Shown here: positions 12,026 to 23,215 of the stretch, in pieces
Layout of the letters: each line of letters opens with the position of its first letter
Position numbering within the stretch: position 1 is the first letter of the stretch
From: Membranipora membranacea
Lineage: Eukaryota; Bryozoa; Gymnolaemata; Cheilostomatida; Membraniporidae
Direction of reading: 5' to 3'
Length of the DNA: 64,000 bases
Assembly (NCBI GenBank): GCA_914767715.1
Contig: OU612072.1
Coordinates: 8,000,001-8,064,000 of the forward strand
The notes under the pieces: generated by a model
The model's input: only the letters and a program-made list of their open reading frames with translations
The model's database searches: none
Told to the model about the DNA's origin: nothing
Translations under genes and position numbers: made by a program

Positions 12026-12105
12026 GGTAGCATGGCCGAGTGGTCTAAGGCGCTGGTTTTAGGCACCAGTCCGAAAGGGCGTGGGTTCGAATCCCACTGC
12101 TATCA
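12026..12105 (+). tRNA. tRNA-Leu (UAG)
   Basis: An 80-nt cloverleaf starting GGTAGCATGGCCGAGTGG, with anticodon stem CTGGT/ACCAG and loop TTTAGGC (anticodon TAG), a class II variable arm, T-arm GTGGG-TTCGAAT-CCCAC and discriminator A. A TTTT terminator is at 12110-12113. Its sequence is identical to the copies at 22486 and 35079. Confidence 0.96.
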
Positions 12106-13480
12106 AGATTTTACAGCATTTTCCTCATAATCTGTGTGATCATTGTTGTTCAGCCATGGAGGCTGTGAAAGCTTCATTGTTTCACTGCAACAATGGCTGC
12201 CCCATCACTCTCATGCTTACACTCTAAGCCAAACCAGTTTGAAAGCCAGAAAAAATACTCTGAAGTTCGAAGTTTCAGCAGGGCATTCTTTGCAGTGCCA
12301 GTACTAGTTAATTATTCTAATCCATCAAAATCTGACTGCATGACTGTAATGTATTGTATGTAACTCCACTGGCTACACTGGCTACACTGGCTACTACAGT
12401 ATACACCGATATGCAATTTATCATATAATACATGGAGAATGATCAACCTTATTCAATAAATGCTGTTGCCAATTACCTCACTACGTACATACCGGAATTC
12501 TATGCACACACTCACCAGAATTCAGAGCTGTATCTGGTCCAAAACCAAGAGAAAATTAACCTAGCCACGATTCTTCTATAAAAAATCTCTATAATAACGA
12601 TGTTAGAGCAATTGAAACAAGCAAAGATTATGCTTAACCAGATTTTGTTGTGTCATGGATTCATTTATTAGTCCAGTAGGGCAATTTATTAGCATTGCAT
12701 TGTCCACTCAAGAGCATATAACTCATCAAGAGTCAAACATCAGTTTCTGCCAGAGATAATGGGAATTTAGCATTTTCAATGCTGGATGATAATTATATTT
12801 ATGCAAGTATTCCGGTTTTGGGCATAGTGTCATCGAATCAAGATTGATAGCAACTTTAATGCTTTCCAACACTATTTTGGACTTTCACTTATCTGATGAT
12901 ACAATCGAACCATACGACAGAGATAGATGAGAGTGCTAGTTTTAGAGTACAAAAAGCGGCACAGGATTGATGGGGCCGGAACAGATTCTGATCTACCTGA
13001 AGGAAGAAATTATTTTACGTTATGATATCATAACAGTTTCAACTTTACTGTTTTATGGGATAATATAAATCATCCGAAAAAGTTGCAAAAGGTTGATAAA
13101 CGATGATGTGTCCAGTTTGGATGGCTGATTGTCACAGTAGTGGATCAATTACAATGATACCAGGCTAGACATAGACTATATACCTTATGATAATATCAAT
13201 AATAGTTTGACCTCCAAAAATGGATTATCTTTCTATTATCATTTCCAGAGATTAAGTAGACTCATCTTCGTTGTAAAAAATTAACATTTGTCACCTATTT
13301 TCTTCAAAAGCATGACACAGCGTCCTCGGATTCAAGTTTCATGAGCAAATACAAATAGACGTATTAAATGTTGATAACTTGAAAACTTATTGACATAAAC
13401 CATTGAATTAAATGATAAAGTTGTTACTGAGTGTTGCATGGTATAGAAGTTATGAACTTTAACTTATCTGGCATCAGTTT
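12106..13480. other. Intergenic region upstream of lectin gene B
   Basis: AT-rich sequence with a short triplication of CTACACTGG near 12367-12395. No exon, RNA gene or clear element recognised. Confidence 0.5.
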
Positions 13481-14382
13481 GCCAATATACTGCTTCAGGA
13501 AGGTCACCTCAGTCAACAAGCTAGAGCCGACATCAAGGTGAGTGTTACTTATTTGGTACTATTTTTAATAATATAGAATAGACTTATTGCACTCCAAGCT
13601 TTACGGCCAAAAATCTTTAACTTTTATCAATTATCTCCAGATCAATTCTTTTCACAAACCTTTTTTTTACATTGGATGAAATTTAATATGTGCACTAGAA
13701 CTATACACATTGCGACTATATGTCACAAGGCTTCAGGTCATCAACATAAATATACTTTGATGTTATCAGACAAAGCATGGTGGATCATAGAGCATGGTTC
13801 AGCAGTGAAAGATCAAGTAGTCACACTCGCACCATTATGAATTGAACACCATGAGCACAAAATATTGATGCCGATTACGTTTGTTGATAAGTTTTAAAGA
13901 AGTTGATCACATTCCTAAAGCTGTCCTAATAGAGTCTCAGCTTAAGATTGATGATTGTACTTTCCTGCGTGTCATATGATCATCCTACGGGTTTTGCACA
14001 ATTATGACTACAACATGGTTTAGCTAACGTACTGAATGGAATTATATAGGTGTTTCCTGACATCTTTTTATTATTGAAATATTAAGCTTGGGGCAGAGAT
14101 AGATTTCTACGCCATCTTGTACACACTTTAAACGATACTTTATTATGAACAATTCTGATGCTGATTCTTTTCTATTATTGTTCATGTTTACTTTTTGAGA
14201 CCAGTATTTACACTGCAAAATATGTATTATTTTCTGTGAAATGTAATGTATCAACCACCAACCACTGTAAAGCCTCTCGCAATGTTCTTCTTCTTCTGCT
14301 CAATTCAAGAGCTAAAATTGTTGTGTTTATCAATTAATTTGTCGCTTCAAAGGTACCATTTATGTTCCCTCTATATTTACAG

Positions 14383-17300
14383 ATGTGGCTGTCACAGTGT
14401 CTTTTAGTCCTCTGTTGTCTTACTGCTGTGTATTCTGGACTCCCTGACTCTCCATCTCAGAAGCTACAAAGATTTCAGCTTCGAGTAAAGCTCCTGCATA
14501 AGGTTCTTCTAGGTCAGTATCTCATGTCAAAAATATGCCATTGAATTTTTCTACAGTTCTTGTTAATTCCATACCTCATTATGAACCATATCATACTTAG
14601 TGGTACTACAATAACAGAAATAAAATGGTGATCCTTGTTCCAAACACATGAGCAGTCACCTCAACAGTTCTAGTCTGAGTTCCTGAAAATGGTCAGTTGG
14701 CAAGACACCGGACAGCTGACCTGTCCTCTTACCACTCTACATCTATGATGAGTCGCTTCTAGTCTTTTAAACTTCACTAGACACCAGCCTATATCCCTTT
14801 ATTTGGGTAGCGGTCTGGTGTGTCTTTCCTTCGAAACATCTATATAGAAATTATTTTGGGAGGGTTATTTTTTGCTTTAGCTCTTCTGTACACACTAGTA
14901 TTGTCGTATAGAAAAGCATATCTGAAGTGTTGGTCTTTTTAGATATATCTTTACCCGCCTAAAAGACAATTACTTGCTGTGAATGTGGAAAGATTTATAC
15001 CAGGCAATAAATTTGCAAACCAAACATGAAAAAAATTGGCATGAGACCAGTGGTCGCTACAGAGATGGGCATTGGAGCGAACACTGTTGTCTATTAATTC
15101 ACAGTAGTGTAGGTCCTTCATTTTGTTTTGCTCTGCAGGCTGCAGAGTAACTGTGATAAAATGGTACTACAATATAGTAATAAGACCTGAGGAGTTCTGG
15201 GGTTTAATGCGGGCTTAGTTTGCTAATGATAGCAACCAACTATTTGACAATCCTCTTGAACAGGCGCTTTTGATTTCCGTCTTGGGGGGGGGGGTCATTT
15301 CTAATAAATTTTACAACCATTTTAAGATTAGGTTTCGCATACCTTATTTGCTCAATAAGTATGAAAACACAACAAATAAGTTTATTATATTCATAGATTT
15401 GCATTCTATCGACTGATAGTATAGGTGATAAGTAGCCCTCTCCTAGGTTGGTAGGGCCATTGAACTCAGATTTTGTAATTTAATGAATTGAATTGCAAAG
15501 TTGCAAGTCATACCAATTATCAGTAATATTGAAGTATTATTTCTTACACTATATTTGTTTTAAGATTTCCACCTGGCAACTCATGATTGGGCACTTGTGC
15601 CGTCTTTATGAGGGGACCTTTAAAAAAATGTCAAATCTTATACCAGCCATGCGTGCAAATGTTTACTACTATTTTTTCATTATAAATAATAATGGTACCT
15701 TTTTTAGTACCTTCTCATCTCTACTTTGAGTAAAAATCAGTCAAAACTAGGCCACAAGCACTGTATGAATCTAGAAAAATATTTTAAGTTAGACTGAGAA
15801 CTGATAGCGCTAGTCTTATTCTACAAATATATGTTTCCATTGTCTTGACAAAAAATTAAAATTAAAATTGGTAATAAAAAATGGAAATTATTAGAAAATA
15901 ATTGTATCATCGCACACATTACATCTTCTTTGCCTGTAACGCCATTCCTCTCAAAGCCAATTGTTTTAGGCAAATTTAAAATTCATGCACATGTGGTTTA
16001 TCTTTGATTGCTGGGTCTAATTCCGTGATGAATATTCCTCACGAGGAATTTAAAACTAACTGGTAGTTAATTATAACAAACAAAGGTTGACTATGGGTTA
16101 TGACAATATGCTTGGTTGGTAACCTTTCCATAACAGTTTAGATTTATTTCATAGCTGAAAACTGTGTAGATGAACTCAATGTTCGATCAAGGAGAGACAT
16201 CCTTTATTATGAGGTTCCTGAACAACTGGAAGTAGAGAATGCATTGTACCAACATCTTTTTACACTTCTTGCCGAGTGCAGAAAGTCAAGGCGAGCAATG
16301 ACTTCTAGATCACACAAGACTGATTCTGTGATGAAAACCACACCAACAACCACACCAACAACCACACCAACAACCACACCAACAACCACACCAACAACCA
16401 CACCAACAACCACAATAACAACCATACCAACAACCACACAAACAACCACACCAACAACCACACCAGCAACCACACCAACAACCACACCAACAACCACACC
16501 AACAACCACACCAACAACCACACCAACAACCACACCAACAACCACACCAACAACTACCTCAGGTTACTCTTTACTAGTAACAGCCTAATCTTAGCCTGTT
16601 GGACTAAACTTAATAATGTTGTCGTAGTGAGGCAAACATGCATTAGTTTTGTCAACAACTCTCTCACGCTTGTACTCTTGCACATTCGCGCTGAGTATTT
16701 GGGTTATATTTATTATCCATGATATTCTCTTTGTAGCTCCAGCATGCAGTGATGGGTATATCTTCGGCCCTTCTAATATGACCTGTATTCGATTAGTCAA
16801 GCAAGAGGTCAACTGGGAGTCAGCTAAAACTAAATGTGAAGCTGCAGGAGAGAAGCTAGCAGTTTTCCCAACAGTAGAATCTGTAAAACAGCTGCTATTA
16901 GTCATGAGAAACAATGAGGATGGAGGTAAATAATTTGAATTGAAAATTGGAAATGAGATCACCACTGCATTGGACAGCTGTTGTAACTTTGTTAGCACCC
17001 TTCTTTCCGTCCTACGATAGTCAAGCTTGGGTATCTCAAAATAGGGCGGAGGAGTGATTTTCAACATAGGGCAGTGGCAAAACAAGTGTACACTCAGCAA
17101 AGACTTACGTGATCCATCAGTTGTTGTGGCTCTCCATTGAAAACCATGTTGATGGTATTCTACCATTACAACTCTGTGTATCAAAGTCTTGGCTCTGCTT
17201 ATGATTGTATAGAGGTGTTTCTTTTTCTTGGGTGGTAGATTGGATTTATAGCAGTTATATCTTGTGTGGAGCACTAAGACTATGCACTATCTCATGATGG

Positions 17301-17556
17301 TATAAACGATGTTCCCTAATATTTTTGGGTTATAGACTGGCGGTCTCGTACAATCTGGTTTGGAGCAAAAGATATTGGCGGCACCATCAGATGGCAGGGA
17401 AGATTAACAAGCGACATACAAACAGATGATCCAGTATGGGATCAGGGTGAGCCTGATGGAGGGGGTTGTGGCTGTGTAGCGAGCAATTATAATGGTTTGC
17501 GTGATTGTAATGCATGTAGTCAAACACATTTCTTTATCTGTGAAAAGGCAGTGTAA
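14383..17556 (+). CDS. Secreted C-type lectin with expanded mucin-like stalk, paralogue B (315 aa)
   Basis: Coding exons 14383..14512, 16155..16562, 16737..16925 and 17336..17556, with the same four-exon, phase-1 structure as paralogue A. A non-coding 5' exon probably ends at 13537 (CATCAAG|GTGAGT). Order: signal peptide (about 1-18), helical segment (LQRFQLRVKLLHK, then EQLEVENALYQHLFTLLAECRK), a stalk built of about 18 PTTT-type repeats (about 104-178), then the lectin domain (CSDGYIFGPSNMTC, WESAKTKCEAAGEKL, IWFGAKDIGG, HFFICEKA). The sugar loop is again EPD and WND is absent. The stalk should be heavily O-glycosylated. Lectin domains of A and B are close in sequence, so the duplication is not ancient; the stalk is the main difference in length. 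Confidence 0.88.
14513..16154 (+). other. First coding intron of lectin gene B
   Basis: A 1.64 kb intron, against 132 bp in paralogue A, so about 1.5 kb was gained here or lost there. It contains a G-run near 15285-15294 and AT-rich sequence; no exon or defined element recognised. Confidence 0.6.
16339..16557 (+). repeat. Coding minisatellite (12-bp unit ACAACCACACCA) in lectin B stalk
   Basis: About 18 tandem copies of a 12-bp unit encoding Pro-Thr-Thr-Thr, with a few point changes (for example ATAACAACCATA near 16412). The array stays in frame with the lectin exon and ends just before the donor at 16563. Paralogue A has only a short irregular Thr/Ser stalk at this point. Confidence 0.95.
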
Positions 17557-17894
17557 GAATGAGAAGGCTTACCTTATACAAAGTACAATGTACTCAGGTT
17601 TCCGATGTACTGATGCAGTGCACAAAATTATTTGATTGGTTAAAAGAATCTTGAACTCAAAATATTTTACAATTGACTCATTGTTAGCTTTCATCAAATC
17701 TTAAAAACATGAATAAGTCTTTGACTTTTTGTTGCAGAATTCTATAATGTAGAACTCTCTCTCATGTTTTTAGTCATGACTAAAAGTGTTAAAGGTCATT
17801 AACCAGCAAGGCACCTTAAGTGTAATAATCAAAACTTATATTTTGTCTAGAGAGCTTGCATTTTACTGATTTTTATCCTTGCTCTAGTATGAAT

Positions 17895-17900
17895 AATAAA
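17895..17900 (+). terminator. Poly(A) signal of lectin gene B
   Basis: AATAAA about 340 bases after the stop codon, in a tract alignable with the corresponding 3' region of gene A (AATAAA at 9742-9747). Confidence 0.5.
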
Positions 17901-19276
17901 ATTTAGCAACCAGAATATTCTTTGCTTTTCATTTTGGTATATACACTTTGACGGGCCCCTTAAGCTCAGGTGTCATATGTGGGGTGGATACCTTATACCC
18001 TTGCTCACCGTCGCTGGCCACTTTTTCTTCGAGGAGGCACAGGAAGGCTTTGATTGTGTTCGGATGAAATCGCCATAGTAAACTAATCTGTTTTATCATG
18101 CAAAGACAATTACCACTGCTTCTATCTGCTTCTTTCACATGGGTAGTTGCCCAACTTATTACCTGTAATGTTCAAAAACAATCATAGTATCAATAATAAA
18201 CCATAAAACACTCCAACCAGCTTCAAAGATTATATCAAGCCCCCTCTACCCCCGAGAAGGATGTATGGTGCCAAACACCCCTGTGCTGGAGTGCTGATGT
18301 TTTTGGCGTCACAAGTCTGTTTCAACATATCTAGGCCGAGAGGATCAACGTTTGCTCGGTACAAGTTTACCCTTTATACATATGCAGGGAGTTTGCAACA
18401 TTTTAACTTCAACTCCCGGCACATACTCTGGTTGGCCTTGAGTTATCTCCCCTTTAGACATGAGCAGATAACCCTGTTTCCTGCGTCAATATTACTGCTT
18501 GGTTATACAGGCTCTTACCATAGGTGTGACCTGTGAACTCAGACCATTGTTGAGACATGATGGTGTATCTGATCCTCACAATGCACATGATGTCGTTGTA
18601 TGGGTGACGTATAGTTATATAAATACACATCATTTTGTTGTCAGTGACGTAAAACTTATGTTCTTAGGATCATTGTGGGGTGGTATGCGTGTCAAACATC
18701 TTGAGCTCTATTACTGCACCTTAATCAAACACACCTATCAACTCCCTTTTCCAAAACAATAGCAGTAATTCATAAGCTATGTGTGGCAAAGTTGACAGGT
18801 GCGAATCTGATTAAACGGCCTTCCACATATCACCAACATATTTCTCAGCCATTAGCCCAATTGTTACCGATTGTATCTGCCACCTTCCAACTTCTCAGCG
18901 CTTCTTTATTAGACACTGTTTTAACAAACCAGCCAAACATACGTAATACCATCATGTTATACTACACGCTTGGTGTGAATTTGCCTTATATGTGTTGACA
19001 ATGAGTTCTTCGCGTGTTCACCTAATACATACCCTGTCTTGACAAGCTTTTCAAGACAGGCTAACTCAATACCTGATTGAAGTAGTCATTTCAAGCGCCT
19101 TTTTTTGCTGATTCCTACTAGTAAACTGGAATATGACTAGTGGTCGGTTATGGATGGTCCAACACTATGGCAATAAATTAGTTTCTGAACCATCCACAGC
19201 ATGATTGCTTGGCACCTCACAATCTGCTTGTAATACATTTTGATGATATTGACATTTTTACTCGACTTCTCTTTAG
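17901..19276. other. Intergenic region with a dispersed repeat
   Basis: The part from about 18.27 to 18.60 kb resembles 5.07-5.48 kb (shared stretches CCCTGTGCTGGAGTG and GACATGAGCAGATAA). The open frames here are likely products of that repeat. No convincing gene. Confidence 0.45.
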
Positions 19277-20308
19277 GACTGTCAGTTGAGGCACATCACC
19301 AAACCATCAATGATATAGCGTCGTACTTCCCGGAGTCAGCTTTAAGGTGAGTCAATTATCACTTACCAGTGTTCTTGTGTTTATAGAAGCATAGGCATTA
19401 CAAATTGACTATAAATACTCGTAGATACATGATACCTTAGGCTATGATTATGATGATTTGTTGACCATGCTAATAATCTGTTCCCCATGCAACTGTACTT
19501 TGTCTCGCAATGTTTAAAGGTGTAGCTCCACAGGCCTACGTTATGTCTGTAACAGCTAACCGACGCTACGAATGACGTCATAGGTCGACGTTGGTTATCC
19601 TATATTGCATCGGTATAGACACACCAGCATGTTGGTCTTTGTGCCAACGCTTCATTGCCTACGCTTCATTGATTGGTCAATACAATCACACCCCTCCTTT
19701 CTGATTGGCTCTCATATTCTATAACAATTACAATTACAATAATTTTTTTAGTGCAATATGATTGGTCAATGATATAGCATCGTTTGCACTGCACAACCTA
19801 CGCGTTGGCCTGTGTAGCTGGTGGAGTTGTCCCGACACGTCGCGTGGGTAGGCAACTACCGATGAAACGTAGGCCTGTGGAGCTACACCTTAAGACATAC
19901 AATGCTGTTTGTACGACAGAGGTTTTTGTAACACTGCCACTTTCAGTGAAATCGGCATGATCCAAAGCAGTTGCAACCTCAGAGTGCAAAGCAGTCATGG
20001 TGACATCACAATCGCCACTAACACGTCTCAGTAGATCCTCACTGAGTTTGCATGTACACAAAAAATGATTTGTTGAGGTGTATACATAGGGTCACTCTGA
20101 GATTGTATTTAACCGCAGTGGTTCCTATGAGTTTGATGGTAGATGTCCAAAAACAATGTTTTGGCTGCTGTCAGTGTGTCTTATCTGAATAACTATCACT
20201 CAGGACCACACCTTGTCCATGAGGATGTGCCAGTAGTTTGCTGTCTGCAATATATTAATTTTCAACATTTCTTTCTTTTATAGAGGGACACACTTTCAGA
20301 GAGTGTAA
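19277..20308 (+). CDS. Possible terminal exons of an unidentified gene (tentative)
   Basis: Two candidate exons, 19277..19346 (TTTAG acceptor, AAG|GTGAGT donor) and 20284..20308 (TTTTATAG acceptor), join in phase to give LSVEAHHQTINDIASYFPES then ALRGTHFQRV and a stop at 20306-20308. Splice signals are good and the phase fits, but no upstream exon was found, I do not recognise the peptide, and the would-be intron holds an inverted-repeat element. It could be part of a gene whose other exons are too short to see, or chance. Confidence 0.25.
19514..19893. mobile_element. MITE-like element with perfect 26-bp terminal inverted repeats and TTAA at both ends
   Basis: AAGGTGTAGCTCCACAGGCC (continuing TACGTT, 19517-19542) is mirrored perfectly at 19866-19891. 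TTAA occurs at both outer borders (19514-19517 and 19890-19893). The body is about 0.37 kb, non-coding, and contains a second partial copy of the end motif (near 19798-19825) and repeated TGATTGGTCAAT. Confidence 0.75.
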
Positions 20309-21212
20309 TCACACCTCCAGCGCTGGCACAACAGCTACACCATCACAACAACGCAACGCAACGTAAATCAAAAACTAACCCTCCCTTCATGAGAAAGTGA
20401 CAATCTCAATAGATGTGTTTTACTTAAAACAACTATGATGACAATTCTCAAGGCAAAATAGAAAGCTCTCATATGCTACTATTGAATGATAGAGCACTTG
20501 TAAATGTTCACAATGACAGCAGCTGTCAATGTTAGATTGCAAGACACATACTGATACTGCTGACATTTCATATTTCTGTAAATGTACTGCATACCTCTCC
20601 TTTATCACTGATTGGTCTATGTTTGTGCTTTGATGTTTCATATTCATATCAACACATCTAAAGTTTTTGAATATGGTTATTTGAGCTACCTGAATCAAAT
20701 AGACTGAGCAGTATTCATGACAACAATCTAATGGTTGAGTACTTAATCTTGGCAAAACAAGGACAAGGATATAGTATATCAGTCTTCGCACTCATTAAAC
20801 ATTATCATTACAATCTGCTTATGATATTTTTAACTAGAGAACATCATTGAAGGCCTACTGTCTTATTATTTATCATGAATTGAGGCCTGAAGCCTCTACC
20901 TGATTCCCCAGGGTTGGCTTCTTTGTAGCATGAAAAATATATGCAAATACTTTTTTTTAAATTTAAGAGTTGTCTGTAACCGAAAATTAAGAAGATAACT
21001 GCTAACAGTTTCGGAATTGTGTGCTAGAAAATTCAAAAGAAAACTGATCTCTTATTTATTTTGATAAAAGTTCTTTATTTCTCAGCCCATAATAGTTATT
21101 TTTAAAAAGATTATGAAAAGCGTGAAGAATTGCCAAGGAAAACCTTTTTTTCTCTTCTTTTTTCCCTTTTTTCTTCCCCCCTACCACCTAGGGATATATC
21201 CCCCTCGCCGCG
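20309..21212. other. Intergenic AT-rich region
   Basis: No gene recognised. A 123-codon open frame on the minus strand (20420-20791) has no family features or splice support. A pyrimidine-rich stretch runs from about 21140 to 21190. Confidence 0.45.
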
Positions 21213-21248
21213 CCCTAAGCAAGAATCATGCCCCTAGACCAACTGGCC
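21213..21248 (-). pseudogene. tRNA-Pro fragment (5' half only)
   Basis: The sequence matches the acceptor 5' strand, D-arm and anticodon arm up to the AGG anticodon, and stops there. The T-arm and 3' acceptor strand are absent, replaced by unrelated C-rich sequence. Clearly non-functional; it keeps the conserved 5' flank (TGGCCACCCT). Confidence 0.85.
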
Positions 21249-22485
21249 ACCCTTTGTAAAAATTATACTGCCACCGAGTGGGGGGGGGGGGATGCGGGGA
21301 TGGGGCCAGCCAACACTATGATTGTCTGATTGATAGTTTAAGGCAGTGTTGAGTGTTTTAAGGTAGGTCTGTTTTGTTGACAGTAATTCTGCCTAATTAG
21401 GTTACTTTGTTAAATGTATCCACACTTTTAGGAAGCAAAGACATGGTGGCTTAAACCCGCTCGACGTCAACCGCAGCACCAAACACACTTGAGCATGGGA
21501 GATTTTGTTTACGTTGCCGACCGAAGCCTAGAGGAAAGCAAGCTTTGTTGGCAGTTGACTTTAGAAGCCAGAATCCAAATCCATGGTTTTTATTCCAAAA
21601 GAGTAAAGAGTCAATCCTAGTTGGCTTTTACGACTTCTCGCCTATGGTTTGCACTAGCAGGGCTTCAGTTCATATGAGATATCCAAGTACACCAGGAAAC
21701 AATCCTCCAGATTGCATGCTTGGATTATGTTCTAAAAACAAAAATGATCTTGTATCTTCCTGTAGTCCAAGATGCCATATATGTATTATTGCCACAGCTC
21801 GGACATTTCAGAATCAGCCAATCTTCCTAGTTAGACCCAAATTACTCAAAAGTGGTGAAACTCACTAAAATAAAACTCTGCGTCAAAATAGATAAAATGG
21901 AATGTTTGTTATTTCACACTTTAAACTAACTAGGAAGCTTTGTAACATTTATGTGGCTGGTAAGTCCTTTTGCCTAGAGTGATGGTGTCGGTGTCCGTGT
22001 TGGTGACATGACGATGATTGTGACGTTGACATGACAGTAAGGGTGACAGCACATCATATCCCTAAAATTCAGACCATTTGGATGATGATAACATAATTTC
22101 AGACGGATTCTATGATAGGTGATATCACCAACTTATTGCCAAAGCAAATTTGGCCAGCACTCTCCAGACGATATCAGTTCACCCTGCACTGCTGCTAAAT
22201 GACAAAGCAAAATCTAGTCTCAGTTAATTCCAATTATAGCAGAGTTCCCCCACCCCTAGGGCAGAAGAATACTATTGTTTTAATTGGAATTCTAGCTCAT
22301 TGATGTTTTTTTATAGAAAATAGGCGTTAAGTTGCTTTAACTCTGCCCTTATCGACCATTGCCTAACATACTCACCTCAAGTTCTAAAGGCACCTCAGCT
22401 TATTTGCTGGAGGCAGCAATTTCAGCAAATAGATGCCTCCACGCTAATATTAGTTCCACTGACATATTAGAATGCTATAAAATAT
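21249..22485. other. Spacer in the tRNA region
   Basis: Contains a G-run near 21280-21291, the usual tRNA-Pro upstream motif (GATTGATAGTTTAAGGCAGTG near 21330, also near 11095) and a 107-codon open frame at 21545-21868 with no recognisable family. I could not assign a gene. Confidence 0.4.
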
Positions 22486-22565
22486 TGATAGCAGTGGGAT
22501 TCGAACCCACGCCCTTTCGGACTGGTGCCTAAAACCAGCGCCTTAGACCACTCGGCCATGCTACC
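22486..22565 (-). tRNA. tRNA-Leu (UAG)
   Basis: Full 80-nt cloverleaf identical to the copy at 12026, with anticodon TAG, intact T-arm and acceptor, and TTTT immediately downstream on the minus strand. Divergent to the Pro relic at 23158. Confidence 0.96.
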
Positions 22566-23157
22566 TGTTATTTCCTATGGAAAACTTGATGAATTTACAA
22601 AAAAATGAAAATACAGTAAATTTATCATTTGAGATTTTTAACAAATAAAAATTTAATCTCAAAAGTAATAATAACGATTGTCTCTGCAAATACATAATAC
22701 CATGAGTAGCATAATTTGCTCAACCTAATCAGTTTGATGTGCACTGCAACTTTCTGTTGTGATCCCAACAGTATTTCACTATTTTTTCCACGCATATATC
22801 AAACTGATGCTAGTGACAAATGATGGACAATTTCATTTTTCGATGTTGATGGTAGTTATCCCCTCTTTGTGGATGACAGCATAATTTCTTAATTCTGTCT
22901 TTAATCAAAAACCCCTACTTCATACACACCATATATGACTATCTGTAAAGGATAACAAACTAATGGATTAAAACTTTGCTTCCCATCAGATTTCAGAAAA
23001 AAATTATTAAGAATAACTTAATGAGGCAAAATTACTTCCAATAAAACACATTTTTCTTCTTTTTCTGGTAGCAACCTTACCTTAGTCAAATGATCATGGA
23101 AACGGCGAGGGGGGCGGTTTGGCCGCGGCAGCAAACACTTAATTATACCCATAGGGT

Positions 23158-23215
23158 GGCCAGTTTGTCTTGCTTAGGGTGCAAGAGGTCCCGGGTTCAA
23201 TTCCCGGACTGGCCC
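23158..23215 (+). pseudogene. tRNA-Pro pseudogene with a 14-nt deletion of the D-loop and anticodon-stem start
   Basis: The 58-nt sequence keeps both acceptor strands, the AGG anticodon loop and the T-arm, but lacks about 14 nt corresponding to the D-loop and the beginning of the anticodon stem. The cloverleaf cannot form. Flanks are those of intact copies, so the deletion is internal. Confidence 0.88.

Noticed and set aside
16207-16545. Long Val/Gly-rich and Leu/Trp-rich open frames on the minus strand
   Set aside because: They are the complement of the Thr/Pro-coding minisatellite of lectin gene B; repeats lack stops in several frames.
16591-17274. 227-codon open frame on the minus strand
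   Set aside because: It overlaps lectin B exon 3 and its introns on the other strand, has no family features, and the plus-strand exon is well supported by paralogy.
20420-20791. 123-codon minus-strand open frame
   Set aside because: No splice context, no homology I can recognise, and low-complexity Cys/Ser composition without a pattern.
21545-21868. 107-codon plus-strand open frame
   Set aside because: No start context, no recognised domain, and located in array spacer; could be a transposon remnant but nothing supports that.
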